Counted from the first letter of the stretch, positions 34,388-47,854 are shown. The stretch is 64,000 nt of DNA from Macrotrachela quadricornifera (GCA_022393335.1 JAJEKB010021607.1:1116153-1180152); one strand, 5' to 3'. Made by a program: numbers and translations. Notes: generated by a model from the letters alone, not told the origin.

Positions 34388-35576
34388 AGTGGCGTAGCGA
34401 GAAGCTGACAAACGGACAATTGCCTGATGAGTTTAGACACTTGCTCATTATAAGTTTAATTAGGGAGTTTTTCTTTTCAGTGTCATTTTTTTTATTTTTT
34501 AATTAATTGGCACCTGTATTTTTTTTTGCTTAAATTACATATGCACTCTTTGTTCTTTCTTTTTATAATTAAATAGAAGAAAACAGAATGACAAAATGAT
34601 AAATGCACAATCTTATGTATAAATATTTATTCTTTTCTTTTTTCTTTCAATTTTGCTGATAATACTGGTATAGATGAATGACCAAAACGGTAAACTAGAC
34701 AAAATAGGTTATAGTTCATCTTCTTCTATACCAAATTATAAGAAATGATGAAAGAAAAAGGAAAAGAACAAATAAGTATATATACAATTATGCACTTATC
34801 ATTTTATTGTTCTGATTTAAAAAGTACTAATACTAAGCTATGTCGAATGAAAAACGATCCCATAGATTATTAAACTACAATTTTTCTTCCAAAAAATGCG
34901 TACTAATACTGAAAATTTAACACAAGATTTGAATATACCTGCAATTAGTATAATTATAACTGTAATAATTAATGATGATTCTGAAGATTTGGATCAAGTA
35001 AGTAATGAAGTTAATTTTAATCTCGAAAGTAATGAATTGAAAATGATATTGTTGACTCGAGACTAATACAAATAATACCGGTTATTATGTATTAAATAAA
35101 CTATCAATTAATGATGATTTGAAATATTCTCTATAATCAAATCAGTTTAAATCTAATAGGAAATATTCTTTTCCAACATTATATCCGAACGATTATAAAT
35201 ATTCTTGTCGACTCTTAGTTAGGTATGGCACTTTAACTTTACTATTTAAAGTTAAATTAACTTTTCTTTTTTATGCTTATAACTGTCCTGACTAGTTGAT
35301 TAATGCTCGCTAGACCGTCTGCAACCTATAAGACGCCAAAGAGAAAATTTACTTTAGGTTTAAATAAAGTTAAAGTGCCACACCTAGTCTAAATATAGAT
35401 CCAAATAAGATATTTCTCATTTTTTTCATATTGTAAAAATAATCATGTGTATTTATTTTTTGTTATTAGGAGAATCACATTTTATTTTTTTGTTTTTTTA
35501 CGTTATCAATAAAAAGGTTTTGACCTATCAAGATAAACCTTGCCCATTGCCTTAAAAATCCTGGATACGCTACTAC
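34388..35576. mobile_element. possible hAT-like element fragment (~1.2 kb)
   Basis: The left end reads CAGTGGCGTAGCGAGAAG. The right end, on the minus strand, reads AGTAGCGTATCCAGG, similar to the ends of the element at 26157. A 56-codon frame at 34896-35066 (acidic, NDDSEDLDQVSNE) and further broken frames up to 35220 could be a decayed N-terminal part of a transposase, but no motif is diagnostic. Confidence 0.35.
35218..35390. repeat. short hairpin MITE
   Basis: TAGGTATGGCACTTTAACTT at 35219-35238 is mirrored by AAGTTAAAGTGCCACACCTA ending near 35387. Pairing continues for about 40 bp with small gaps, and the loop is about 80 bp. Confidence 0.7.
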
Positions 35577-35824
35577 AATCGAAATACAATTTCCGATTAA
35601 TATAAACAGGTGAAAGGTGAGTTGAGTGAACTTGCAGATAAATAAAAGAAAATTTTTTTTTATGATTAACCGTAGTGATTGCATTTCAACATAGAATTTT
35701 TTTAAAAACCCTTTGCGTTTGTTTTTAACTTCCATAGAGGACAATTGAATTCGAAAATATAATAATTTTTCGCGAAGCGAAATTTTGTTACATTTCTCAC
35801 GTATTTTCTTTGAGTTCATTTTGA

Positions 35825-36091
35825 TTAAGATGTTTTAAAATAAACGAAAGAAAATGTTACATAGTTATAGATAATGAAGAGATTTCCTTGTCGATAGTCT
35901 TCCAGTAATAATTGGTTTTCGTAATCTATACATTCTTTGATGATATCAAGGCAAAAATCAAATAGACGAGATGAAACATTATTCTGTATATAAAGTAATA
36001 AAAAGATGACATTTTTTATCCGAAAAAACTGCAAAATGATATTAAGCTTAGAAGGAACGATCCTACAGAGAATAAACAATACACGAGGCAT
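35825..36091 (-). other. open frame, possible decayed exon
   Basis: An 88-codon minus-strand frame with a protein-like middle (SSRLFDFCLDIIKECIDY, then LLLEDYRQGNLF). It could be an N-terminal fragment of a transposon protein like the one at 34218, but similarity is weak and no splice partner was found. Confidence 0.2.
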
Positions 36092-37789
36092 ATATCAACA
36101 GTGAATAAATGAAGAACGTATGTATATATACGTCAAAGGAAATTAAGAGATTAATTAACTCCAGAGAGCAACTAGAAGCTGTTCATTTAAATACGTGGAT
36201 TTATCGATTTATATTCAACAAGAGAAAATAATAAAAATTGTTTTTTCTGTCATAGAAATAACAACGAGGCAGCCACAAAAAATTTTATTTTAACATGCAG
36301 TCCTTTGCACTTATGATTAACTGAGCGATGACCAGCAATATTCTAAAATCATTTTAAAAAATCTTCAATTGATCATATACATAAAACACCTAAATGCTTG
36401 TTACACTTCGCGTTATCTGAACATAAATATTAGGAAGGGGCTTAAAATACTTACAGAAAAGCTCACTTCTCTTAGTTTCACTTTTGATTTCGTCGATATC
36501 CATTAATCATTCTATTGCGAGTATTTGTTTTAATTACTTCGAAAAGAGAACTTTAAAATTACACGCAGCAATCATCTATGTTTTTGGCGATTTAGTTGAA
36601 CTTTATTGAGTGCAAATACGTACAATTTTCTTTTTCCATATTAATCATTTAAAGTCGTATTGTTACTATTCTCTTCATTCATTAAGATTCTGATGAGATA
36701 TTTTCAAAAAGTGCGTTTTTTTGACGTTTAAAGGCATTTTTCACTATTGACTGAGACTTCAAGATTTTAATCTTCTAATTTACTAATGTTATTTGCTTTT
36801 TTCTTCGATAGATTTCATAAAAATAATAAGATGAGAACTTATCAGAATACTATAAAATCAGAAAAATAATCTACTAATAGGTTAAATAATGAGAATGCAC
36901 AAGTACTTCCAAATCCTTATTTATTGCGGTAAACTCTTTTCTTCTTACGTCAGTTTGCATCTTTATTTTTTCTGAAATATTGTTTTATCATTTCAAATAC
37001 TAGCATACTCAGACGAGGTTTTGAAGGATCTCAATCCACTTAATGTAGAAAGCTTCAGATCTCATCTCCAAATGGTAAAATCTTGCTTAAGAAATGCTTG
37101 AGTCTCTATACAAAAAAAAAAAAGTAAGCAAGAAGATCCTGCTTTCTATACAGCCATGCTAAAGGCGGCCCGAGTGCTTTCTAGAAACGTTTCCTGCAGA
37201 TGCAACTAATTTCAAATATAATGTGTGTGCACCCATGCAAGCTTATCTAGAGTGTCAATGTCAAACGATATAATAATTTATAAGCAATTTTTTATTTAAA
37301 TTTTACGGATCATTTCTGTTCTTTCTAGAATACGTCAGATTAGAATTTTTTGACATTTTCTTAAGAGAATGACAACACCTAAGTTGTGTAAAAGAATTAA
37401 TTAATTTTATGGCGTATGTCACAATAACATAATCTATCCTCTAGTCTTGCCAATAAAAATTCTGAGTGAGTATCAAAGATGCTTGTTGAAAAGAAAGAAC
37501 CTACAATACTATTTAAATGACTTCCGACATGTTATTTATATTATCAAGAATATAAAGATGCGAACAGTTTTTTTTTCTTGGTATACTATTATTTGATGAA
37601 CACTAATTATATGAATACAAAATAATTGAAAATTTTATTCATATTTGATAATTTTATCTAACTGAATGATGTTCTTCATCGAAATGAAGTATACTGTATT
37701 AATTATTGTTTACTTTTCAGATAAAAAAGCAACATACAAAATAAGAAGAATTTAAAATCTAACATTTATTTCATTAATATTGAACTCAA
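36092..37789. other. upstream region of the first receptor; duplicated from about 36780
   Basis: No gene. From about 36780 the sequence is related to 43713 onward (ATAGATTTCATAAAAATAAT), and the last 230 bp (CAGTTTTTTTTTCTTGG to the start codon) are nearly identical to 45248-45474. The highly conserved stretch next to the start probably contains the promoter of both receptor genes. Confidence 0.6.
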
Positions 37790-38822
37790 ATGTCAACATC
37801 AAATGTATTATCTTTGGTATATGCCTCTCAACAAGTGACTATTTATCTCGGCATTCCTATTTTAATACTTGGTGTTATTGGTAATATCTTTAATCTCATT
37901 GTTTTTCTTAGTTTAAAGACGTTTCGAGAAAATTCATGTGCATTTTATTTAATGATTATGTCAGCTGTTAGCGCTGGGCAGCTGCTCGTAACTTTTTCCT
38001 CACGCATCATGATCTATGGTTTCAATATTGATTGGACATTATCATCATTATTTTATTGTAAATTTAGAATATACTGTGGTACTATATGCACATTAACTAT
38101 ATTGACATGTTTGTGTTTGGCAACAATTGATCAATTTTTAGCTACTTGTTCTAATCCTCAATGGCAACGATGGAGTAACATCAAAGTGGCACATCGTGCA
38201 ACTCTTGTATTTGTTTGTATTTGGCTTCTTCATGGAATTCCATATTTGATTTATTATAATCAAATAATATCACCCACTACAGGCAAAGTAACTTGTATGA
38301 ATTCAAATGATATGTTTATACAATATCATAGCAAGTTTTATACATTCGTGTTGATTGGTTATTTACCTATTTTTATTGATGTTATTTTTGCCTTATTAGC
38401 ATATCGTAATGTGAAACACTTGGCATATCGAACTGTGCCTGTTGTTCGACGTGCATTAGACAATCAATTAACAATTATAGTTCTCATGCAAACTGCTTTT
38501 GTCTTTTTAGCTATAAATCCTTACCTTATTACTTCCATTCTTAGCTCAGACGCAAATTTTATGCGCGATTCAAATAATGTTGAAAGATTACGATTGGCTA
38601 GTAGTGTGACTACTTGCATATATAATTTAAATTTCGCGGTAGGCAGTCAAATTAAAAGAAAATGTTTTTTCATTATTTGTATTATTTTAGAGTTCATTTT
38701 ATGCATATATATGTGTATCTGAACGATTTCGACAACAATTCATTCATGTCGTCTTTAGAATATATGGCGATCGATGTCTACAGAAAATAAAAACTGTCAA
38801 TCAAGTAGCACCACAATCTTGA
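37790..38822 (+). CDS. rhodopsin-like GPCR, paralogue 1 (326 aa)
   Basis: Exon 1 is 37790-38638 (283 codons, phase 0) and exon 2 is 38691-38822 (43 codons plus TGA), with a 52-bp GT-AG intron. Seven helices are visible once spliced: helix 1 with G-N at residues 31-32; a conserved Cys 90 before helix 3; helix 3 ending I-D-Q-F in place of the usual D-R-Y (residues 113-116); Trp 145 in helix 4; extracellular-loop Cys 169; Y-L-P in helix 5; helix 6 from about residue 226; and helix 7 split by the intron, continuing SSFYAYICVSERFRQQF. The family resembles the peptide-receptor-like (FMRFamide-receptor-type) class A GPCRs expanded in rotifers; the ligand is unknown. Without splicing, the frame ends in a false 27-residue tail. 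The paralogue is at 45475. Confidence 0.88.
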
Positions 38823-41095
38823 AATGTATTAATAAATAACATTCTATCATTGACATATCAATATATGTTGTTCGTAATATAATTATTTTATTTCTTTTAT
38901 TTAATCCATAATAAATACATAAATGTTTATCAATTTTTTTAGTAGAACTTGATTTAGTACAAATTTAGTTAAAGTAAATCATAATCTAGCTTAATTCAAT
39001 ACATTAAAAATGGATACTTTCCCAAGGCAAAACAAGAGAAATGAAAGTATAACATATTTCGAGGTGTCTTGTAGTTTTTTATGAACTTTTGATATATGTT
39101 TATTTAATGGAAAATTCATGAGAAAATCAAGATAACTGTCTTATTTTTCATGATTTTTTAATGTGAATAAAGAATAAATGATATTACTCTGTATTTTTTA
39201 ACAAAAGAAAGCTAATAGAAAATATATGACGTTGAAGTTTTGTAAAAATATTTCAACGGTAAAAATCAATTTCATTCTAGTTGATTTCTTATTCTTTTAA
39301 AATAATTACTAAAATGTTGTTGTTCATTTTATTTATTTTCATTTCTAGTGAAGAAAAGTTATATCTTTATTAAATCTTTTTTTCATCATATAATTTTTCT
39401 TTTTCATTTCATTAAGTGTTAGTTTACCTGAATCTGTATATTATTACTTTGAGATATTCAATGGTTGTGAGAATATTAAGTAATAATCTGAAGATAAGAA
39501 AATATTTTTAATTTTATTTAATGAAATATTTCTAATAATTGATGTTAATATTTATTAAATGCTTTTTTAAGCCTCTCCTGAAAATTTTTTTTATCTACCT
39601 AGAAAATTGCATAAACTAATCATATTTTATTCAATAGATCAATTTCAAGATCTTGTCTTAAAATATACTAATATGATGTCATATCCTCTAGATCTAATAT
39701 TACATATTCTTTGATTAAGTAATTTTATTGAAAGAAGTTTAATTGATTAAATAAATGATAAATGATACGTTCATGTGATTTTAAAGATCGCTAAAACTTT
39801 TTAGAAAAAGAGTAGTTCAGAAAAATGTTTTTTTGATAAATTGTGTCGAAAAGATTGAATTTTCTATAAATAATCATGACATCAATTCTAAACATTTTAT
39901 CAAATAAAATTAAAAATATCTTCTTATCTTCATATGTCTATTTAGTGTTTTCAGAGTTTTGGAATATTTATAAGTAAAAATATAACTCATCATAGAATTG
40001 GTGATAATACATTGATAAACGAAATTGATGAAGTAAATATGATCAGTAACACTTGATGTTAGAAGAGAAACAAGTTCTTTTAAAGTTATTGCTACTCAAT
40101 CAATCGTCAATGATTCACTTATTTTAATTACATGAGAAAAACGTTTTATACGATTATATTTAGGTATGTTCTGATTAATCATATACCAAAATCCAGACCT
40201 TTTCCCATTCTTCTCAAAATAAAATCACTGATCGTTCTTCTCTTCATCGACTTCTTAAACTACGATCTCTATCCCAATATATCGTATAGGGCTGAAAATG
40301 TTAGGATACAGTAGGGATGGATTATCCTAATATCAGTGAAAATTTCAGCTCCATTTCTTATACTTTGGCTACAGATATAATAGTTTTACTAAATATCACT
40401 ACATGTGTCTTTTTACGTACAATGGCTTTTCGTATCTGCAAGAATTCACAACTATAATACTATATAAAGTCATATCTTTTTTTATTTGAGAGAGGGTCAA
40501 AATTTGCAGATGCTACAACGCTCTGTTTTTTCAATGAAGTATTGTTATTATTATATTGAAAAACATTTTCATAATTATAGTGCCATTTTTTTTTGAGTTT
40601 TTCCAGTGAATAAACTTGTTAATCCTTTTCTGTGTTTGATAAATGAGAATTTTTAAAAAAGGAGCCTCATATGTCTTGCATCTTGCGATACTCTTTCAAA
40701 CAAAATAAATTATTCTGTGATCGTTGTTTGATGCATGTCTTCCTAGAACTACGTGGTATAGGACTGAAAATTTCATGCAATTTCAGTGCATTTGGCTGTG
40801 AGATCGATATTTGAGGGGAAGGAAGGTTTTAATACGATATTTTAGACGTCCAACTCATGTACTAAAGCTCAATATCATGTCCATGAGACATGATACACTC
40901 TCTTTCCTTCCCCATGTATTTGTTTCGCATTCATACTCTAATCAAATTTTTCCTCTTTCACATACATGTACATCCCCTCTACCTCACATGTTTTGTTTGT
41001 TTCGCTCCACCTCCCGAACATTCTTTTCTTTTTTGAGAGTATATATAGCTGATGTCTTTCTGGTTGAGAATAAAGGAAGATTCATCATACTCTAA
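38823..41095. other. 3' flank of receptor 1, then intergenic sequence
   Basis: The first ~260 bp are duplicated after receptor 2 (to CATATTTCGAGGTGTCTTGT). Beyond that no gene is supported. A short open frame at 40811-41095 ends where the helicase fragment begins and is not protein-like. Confidence 0.5.
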
Positions 41096-41311
41096 TCATT
41101 TCATATTGTTATCAATGGTCTTGCCGGTTCTGGTGAACCTTATCTAATTGCTATAATTCAAAAATTACTCAATGAATATTGCATTGCTGAATCTGCTGGA
41201 GTTTCACGTGCTCGTATAAATTTCGTTGTACTTAAAATGGCACATACCGAAAAGGCACTCATAACTATCCATGGATCTACTGTACAGTATGTCACTTCGG
41301 ATGTTTTCTGA
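41096..41311 (+). pseudogene. Helitron/Pif1-type helicase fragment with altered Walker A
   Basis: The frame reads FHIVINGLAGSGEPYLIAII, then a helix, then LKMAHTEKALITIHGSTVQ. The order GLAGSG-x-x-YLI followed about 40 residues later by an xTxKAxxxIxGSTxx block is that of Pif1-family helicases as found at the C-terminus of Helitron Rep-helicase proteins. The invariant Walker A lysine position reads Glu (GSGEP). The frame has no start, ends in TGA at 41311, and no other helicase motif is nearby. It is a non-functional fragment. Confidence 0.55.
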
Positions 41312-41634
41312 GTCGGACAACTCGAATCTGTACTGCATTTTGCCTCGAAACCCCATTGGTTGAGCTGTAACCAATAAAAATCAAAATGATGAGAAAAATG
41401 ACTTTTCCTAGGAGAAATGAAGGGGAAGAGTTGAAGTATGAGCTATATTTGATCTCAAATCCTTTCGGATGAGAAACAGCTAATAGAAATCGTGCTTAGA
41501 AAAAAGATTTCTCATGATAATTTTGGTATCCAGACTTTTTTTGAATGACTCATCCATCTCATACACTCTTTATCGTACACATAACTTTCGGATAAAATCC
41601 CAAGTTTCCTCATTTATTATTTTTTCATTAAATT

Positions 41635-41930
41635 ATAACCAAAAGCTTAATAAAAGGAAGTTAAAGTAAAATGTCATCAAATTAGACATTTATGTCATTT
41701 TCTTACATTATAGACAAAATGAATATATTATTAAAATATTCTAATACATTTGTTTGTCATCAGATAATTACGCCTTATGAAATTCAAAAGATAATACATA
41801 GTTTCACTTTAAATTGACATGAAAATTATGTGAATGTTCTCCAAATTTTTTAAATTGATGTATATCTAAAATAAAACTTTAAATCAGTATTATGAATATT
41901 TTGTAAGACCAATTTTTTTTGTTTTACCTT
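41635..41930 (+). repeat. empty-site paralogue of the 30.5-33.2 kb locus
   Basis: The first half matches 30525-30660 (ATGTCATCAAATTAGA-type region, up to CATCAGATAATTACGCCTTAT). The second half matches 32980-33185 (AAATTCAAAAGA, then TTCACTT, AATTGACATGAAAATTATG, TTCTCCAA, TTTGTAAGAC). The 2.3-kb foldback lying between them at 30661-32975 is absent here. Confidence 0.75.
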
Positions 41931-43712
41931 TTCTAAATAAAATAAAATAATTTAAAAACTTCTTTAATAAAAATAAATACAATGTCTAAAAGAAGCTTTG
42001 ATGGTATTAAAGTTATTATAATTTGCAAATATAAATATTTCTTCGTCATTATAAAACTAAGTCATTTTATAAATAACTTTACATCTCCGATTTTTAATTC
42101 ATAAACACATTTATCTGAAGTTATTAGAAGAAAAGTCATGCTTTTATACTATGAGATTTTAATAATATATTTTATTAAATATTGGATAATTTAAAATTTT
42201 TTGAAAATTTATCATCAATAAGAAAAGAGTATTGATTAATGATTTAATAGAAAACTAAATCATTGTCGATAATAACACTTTTTTTTTTGCTGTAAAAATC
42301 ATAATCTATGTTTTTAATTTCTCTTCTTAACTTTCTAAATTATTTTTACACGTTTAATTTACATATTTTGTTTGGCAGTATGAAAGAAAAATGATATTAT
42401 AAGTCTTATGATAGAAGCATTCGAATTATTTTCTGGACTTTAACTTCATATTTTTCTTGGCGCATTTTCAAAAGAGATACAATTTTATTCTATACTAATT
42501 AATGTAAAAAGTACTAAAAGATACACTTTAAAGATTTTTATGTTATGTTTCAGTCTTATATGTGAAGACGCAAATATTACTTACAGATTCCTTGAACTAC
42601 TGTATTTAACCATTACTTAATAAAATAATCAATAACTATTTATTTCTTGCAAGTATATTTAAATCGAGAGCTATTTATAATAATGATTTGTATTAGTTTA
42701 TCAATAAGCATAACTATTTAAATAACAATTATTCTACTACTTATTCATTATCTATATTTGTAAGTGAACACCTATTTAATTTTAAGCTCTATTTAATAAA
42801 TACTCAGCTACTTATTTTCTATGTAAACAGCTATTTGATGTCATGAACTATTTAAAGATTTTCACCCCTAATTATAAACAAAAATACACAGCTATCCCAC
42901 AAATATTCATCTATTTAATTATTTAAAAGAGTTCATTTCGATTATGGATAGAAGAAAATATTCTAAAAATATATTTTTCTGAACTAGATACATATGAAAT
43001 TAATTTCTAATTGGTCTTTTTTTTAATAGGGATGCACACTAAAATATCTAAACTCTATCGATAAGTAATCTTTTATGTTATTCAGTATTATATATACATA
43101 ACGTATTCGAGTGAAGGGAATTTTAAAATAAAGCAAAATATATTGTTTTATTATTATTGAATTGTAAACACACTCATTAGATTGTTTAAGATAAATATAT
43201 TTATCAGTATTTTTATTTACTGAAATTCTAAGAATGATCATTATGTAGTCAAACAATTATTCTTAAGTTAAAAATTGACTTTTAAATTTCTATCTTTTTT
43301 ATTTTTCATTATCATTCATTCTCAATATTTATATATATGAAACTGTATTCTACAATGTTATATATCAAAAATAAAATGTTTATCGACATATCTAAAAAGT
43401 CTTTTACTAGAATTTCATGGAATACAATATCTTAATAACCGTCCTGAGATGGGACGGGACGACATTTTCGAAGTTATAGCGGGATGAGACAGGACGCATC
43501 AATTTTCTTATCCCGTTGCGTGAAATTATTTTAATGAAAATTTGATCCAGTATTTTCTCCCACAATCTTTTAATGAAAGAAAAGAAAGCGTCGATTGGCA
43601 GTAGTAAAGAGTATTATATAAATCTGCTGAAACTTATTAATTGAAAATGGATAATCTATCGAAAAAACTTCGATTGAAACTAAAGTTGTTCATTTCTTTT
43701 GTTAAAGATAAT
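41931..43712. other. intergenic, no gene seen
   Basis: Very AT-rich. A G-rich island near 43440-43500 (two GGGACGGGAC-like runs and GCGGGATGAGACAGGACG) stands out but carries no coding or structural signal that I can name. Confidence 0.45.
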
Positions 43713-45474
43713 CACTAATGTTATTTGTTTTTTTTTCGTCAATAGATTTCATAAAAATAATTAGATGAAAATTTATCAAAATATTATAAAATCAAAGCAC
43801 TAATGTATAAATGGGGTGAATAATGAGCACGCCTAGCTCCTTTCAAATCGTTACTTATTGGGTCAAATTCTTTTGGTTTTGTATCAGCTTGCGTTCATAT
43901 TTTCTTTGAAATATTTTTTTTTATCTATGTAAGTACCGATGTTTCTAAATGGAATCTCGAGAGAGTTTTGTCTCTCAACAAACAGTCCAATCTTACTTAA
44001 CAAAGACAAGAAACACTAAAAAAAGCGGGTAAAAAGATTCGACTCTCTTTACAGATGTGATCGCGAGAGATTGAATCCCTTCTAAAACGTTTTTTTATGT
44101 GGAGATATTATTAGTTTCATGTATATTTATCTAGACTTTCAATGTCAAAGTACATACTAACTTATAACCTATTTATTTAAACTTTTCTAGGTCATTTTTT
44201 CTTTCTTTAATACGTCATACAAGGGTTTTCTAAGGTTTTATTCAAAGTATGATAATAAATCTAAGTTCTATAAAAAAAAAAATACTTAATTTTATGGAGT
44301 ATGTTAGAAAAACATAATCTACCATCTATTCTTGACAATAAAAAGGTTGATCCGTTAACAAAAGATTGTTGTTGGAAAGAAAATGTCCATAGCATTACTT
44401 AATCAGTTTTTCATATATTATATATACGGGATGTACGATTTTTCTTGCCACAGATTTACTTTTCATTGATTATTTGGATGAAAATATAAGGAGAGTGAGA
44501 GTTACTACGAAAGTCAATATATTATTAGAACAGAATTCCAGATAAATACAAAATTTGAGGTCTATATCTTGTATTATGAATGAGAGCCAGTAACAACATT
44601 ATTATGTACTGTTCTTGAGATTTTCGTGCCTTTCACATGTGCCAAATCGTCTACATCTCAGCATAGATAGATGATAAAATCTTAAACCTTTTTTAAAAAG
44701 ATTCGTCGTGAAGAGCTGTATAAAACGTGTAATAGCAGATCCCTGTTGACTTGTATTAATCATAAATGGTATACTCAAAATGAAAAACCTACATAATACG
44801 ACTATGTTTCACTAAACTGTGGGTAGGAAAAAATGTTTAGTAAACTTTTTTACTTTTTAAAAGAAAGTTATTCATGCAGCTTTTGTGGTGCTGTCGATGG
44901 AATCTCCTTTGAAAAAAATTCAAGATATTTTTGTTTTCTCCAACTGAAATACATGGACAATAAGGTTTTCCAAGGATGGTTTTGTTTCGTACAGTATCGT
45001 GAGAGATAGTACTATTACAGCGATTTTTCAGTTTCAGTACGCCATGAATCATTAATATAGAACAACAGGCATCTATAATTACAATTCATTTTTCATCCAA
45101 CTAATCGATCGAAAGTAAATCCTCAATAGTAAAAATTATATTTCATTGTGAAAAAAATTCAATTAAGACTAAAATAATGAACAGACAGTAGATCCATGTG
45201 ACGTAACTCATATAATTCTGTTTATAATAAACAATAATATATAGCTGTAAACAGTTTTTTTTTCTTGGTATACTATTATTTGATGAACACTAATTATATG
45301 AATGTAATATAATTGAAAATTTTATTCATATTTGATAATTTTATCTAAAAGAATGATGTTCTTCATAGAAGTGAAGTATACTATTTTAATCACTATTTAT
45401 TTTTTAGTTAGTAATAACTTATAAAATAAGAAGACTTTGAAATCTTGCATTTATTTCATTAATATTGAACTCAA
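43713..45474. other. duplicated upstream region of receptor 2, interrupted by ~780 bp
   Basis: Related to 36780-37789, but between about 44410 and 45200 it holds extra sequence missing from the copy upstream of receptor 1. The extra part has no clear terminal repeats and no convincing gene; a 71-codon minus-strand frame at 44837-45052 is not recognisable. Similarity to the first copy resumes at GTAAACAGTTTTTTTTTC (45244). Confidence 0.55.
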
Positions 45475-46509
45475 ATGTCAACATCAAATACAATATTTTT
45501 CGAATATGTCTCTCAACAAGTGACTATTTATGTCGGCATTCCTATTCTAATACTTGGTGTAATTGGTAATATCTTTAATCTCATTGTTTTTCTTAGTTTG
45601 AAAACATTTCGAGAAAGTTCATGTGCATTTTATTTAATGATTATGTCAGCTGTTGCCGTTGGACAATTGCTCATAACTTTTACCACACGTATCATGATCT
45701 TTGGTTTCAATATTGATTGGACATTATCCTCATTATTTTATTGTAAATTCAGAATGTATTTTGGTACAATGTGTACAATAATTACAGTGGCATGTATGTG
45801 TTCGGCAATAATTGATCAATTCTTAGCCACTTGTTCTAAACCTCAATGGCAACAATGGAGTAATATTAAAGTGGCTCATCGTACAATCTTTATATCTGTT
45901 TCTATTGCACTTCTTCATGGGATTCCATATGCGATTTATTTTAATCATATTAAATCACCTACTACAGGCAAAGTAACTTGTATGATTTCAAATGATATAT
46001 TTACACAATATCACAACAAGTTTTATACACCTTTATTGATTGGTTATTTACCTATATTGATTGATGTTATATTTGGTTCATTAGCATATTATAATGTGAG
46101 GAGCTTAGCTTATCGAACTGTGCCTATTGTTCGACGTGCATTAGACAAACAATTAACAACTATAGTTCTCATGCAAACTGTTTTTAATTTTTTCACTACA
46201 AGTCCTTATTTTATTACTTTCATTCTTAGCTTAGACACAAATTTTATGCGCGATCCAAATAATGTTGAAAGAATACGATTCGCTAGTACTGTGGCTGCTT
46301 GTTTATACTATTTATATTACGCGGTAAGAAGTCAAACATACATAAATGTTTTTTTTATATTATTTGCATTATTGTAGACTTCATTTTATGCATACATATG
46401 TGCATCTGAACGATTTCGACAACAATTCATTCATGTCGTCTTCAGAATATATGGCGATCGATGTCTACAGAAAATAAATATTGTCAATCAAGTGGCACCA
46501 CAATCTTGA
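45475..46509 (+). CDS. rhodopsin-like GPCR, paralogue 2 (326 aa)
   Basis: Exon 1 is 45475-46323 and exon 2 is 46378-46509, the same exon lengths as paralogue 1, with a 54-bp intron at the identical position inside helix 7. The start, the helix 1 region and loop 1 are nearly identical to paralogue 1 (QQVTIY, then GIPILILGVIGNIFNLIVF). Differences concentrate in helices 3, 4 and 6. The helix 3 end reads I-I-D-Q-F, again lacking the DRY arginine. Exon 2 encodes TSFYAYICASERFRQQF and ends VNQVAPQS as in paralogue 1. The reading frame is intact with conservative changes, which suggests that both copies are functional. The gene lies in a segmental duplication with paralogue 1. Confidence 0.88.
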
Positions 46510-47854
46510 AATGTATTAATAAATAACATTCTATCATTGACATATCAATATATGTTGTTCGTAATATAATTATTTTACTTCTTTCATTTAATTCGTAATA
46601 AATATATAACTGTTTATCAATTTTTATAGTAGATATTGATCTGGTACAAATTTAATTAAAGTAAATCATAATCTAGCTTAATTTAATACATTAAAAGTAG
46701 ATGCTTTCCTAGGGCAAAAAAAAAGAGAAATGAAAGTATAACATATTTCGAGGTGTCTTGTAGTTGTTTTAAACTTTTCAAATAGATTTAATTCTTTTCT
46801 GTTTTTTTTTTCTTTCTCTGTCACTCAGCTTCTTCAGTTTCAAACATGTTTTTTTCCTTCTTATATTTCTTCTTTCTTTAACCTCTTATATATCTTTTAA
46901 TAACCTTACAAATGTAATTTAATATTCGTTACAACTATATTGATAAGCACTCCAGAGTGTCAGATTTCCTAGTCCAATATTAAAAAAATACTACTCTATT
47001 TGTTTCAATGTAACAATAGTTCATTCTATTAATAAGAAAACAAACTAAAGTTTAATAAGATAAGTTACTTATTAATGTGTATATTGAACGACTATTACAT
47101 ATAGTAAAGTATAAATTAACTGGATGAAGATAAATAATTTTTCTTCTAAAATTGAATTATCTTTGCTTTTTATTTGTTACAATATATCATCTATTAATAC
47201 GGCAAGATCCATAAAAGATGAAAAATCTGAAAGAAAAAATGTTACAATTAAACATTTTGTTATTGATATGACTTAATTTCTCGTGTCATCGATAAATATA
47301 TGTTTCTTTCGTTATAAGTTATGTATTCTAAAAATATTAATTGATTTTATCAAAAACATGTCTATTTAATAACTAATAAATAACACAATTTTGATGAACT
47401 GTTAAATCAATACAAATCAAGAAAATTGACAGAAGATATATCGCAAAATGACTATTTAACACAAAAATTGTTGTGGTTTCAAAAAACCACAGTTATAAGT
47501 ATAAGACAAACCCAAATTTCACGTTATTTCGTAACTTTTATTCATATTCATTCTTTATGCAATTTATGGATATTTTTCGGTTGACACGAGGTTGAAAAGA
47601 CAAGAAGAAAGGAAGAAAAAAAAACGTTACCTGTGGTTTTTGACGTCATTCTTTGCTGTACACTTGAAAGCGTATATTCACGTGTAGACGTGTCGCATGT
47701 GCGTCACCATTTAGTTGGAAAATTAGAGTAGGGATTTTCCACCATGAGGAAGTATAAAATAAACAATAAAAACAATTGACAATGTCATTTCTCATCGTAT
47801 TCGGTGCAGAAGCATAGATCATTGCGGTTGGTGACTAAAGAATAATCAGTCACT
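46510..47854. other. 3' flank of receptor 2, then 5' region of the UAS-F-box gene
   Basis: The first ~250 bp are shared with the 3' flank of receptor 1 (ends near 46760). The rest has no gene. Upstream of 47855, AGTATAAAATAAAC at about 47752 is a TATA-like candidate for the gene that follows. Confidence 0.5.

Noticed and set aside
38639..38722. Receptor ending with KRKCFFIICIILEFILCIYM
   Set aside because: This tail is translated intron; splicing the 52-bp intron restores the conserved helix 7 and C-terminal tail. The same applies at 46324-46377.
43440..43510. G-rich island as a possible G-quadruplex or promoter
   Set aside because: The G runs are only three or four long and irregular, with no nearby gene start to support a role.
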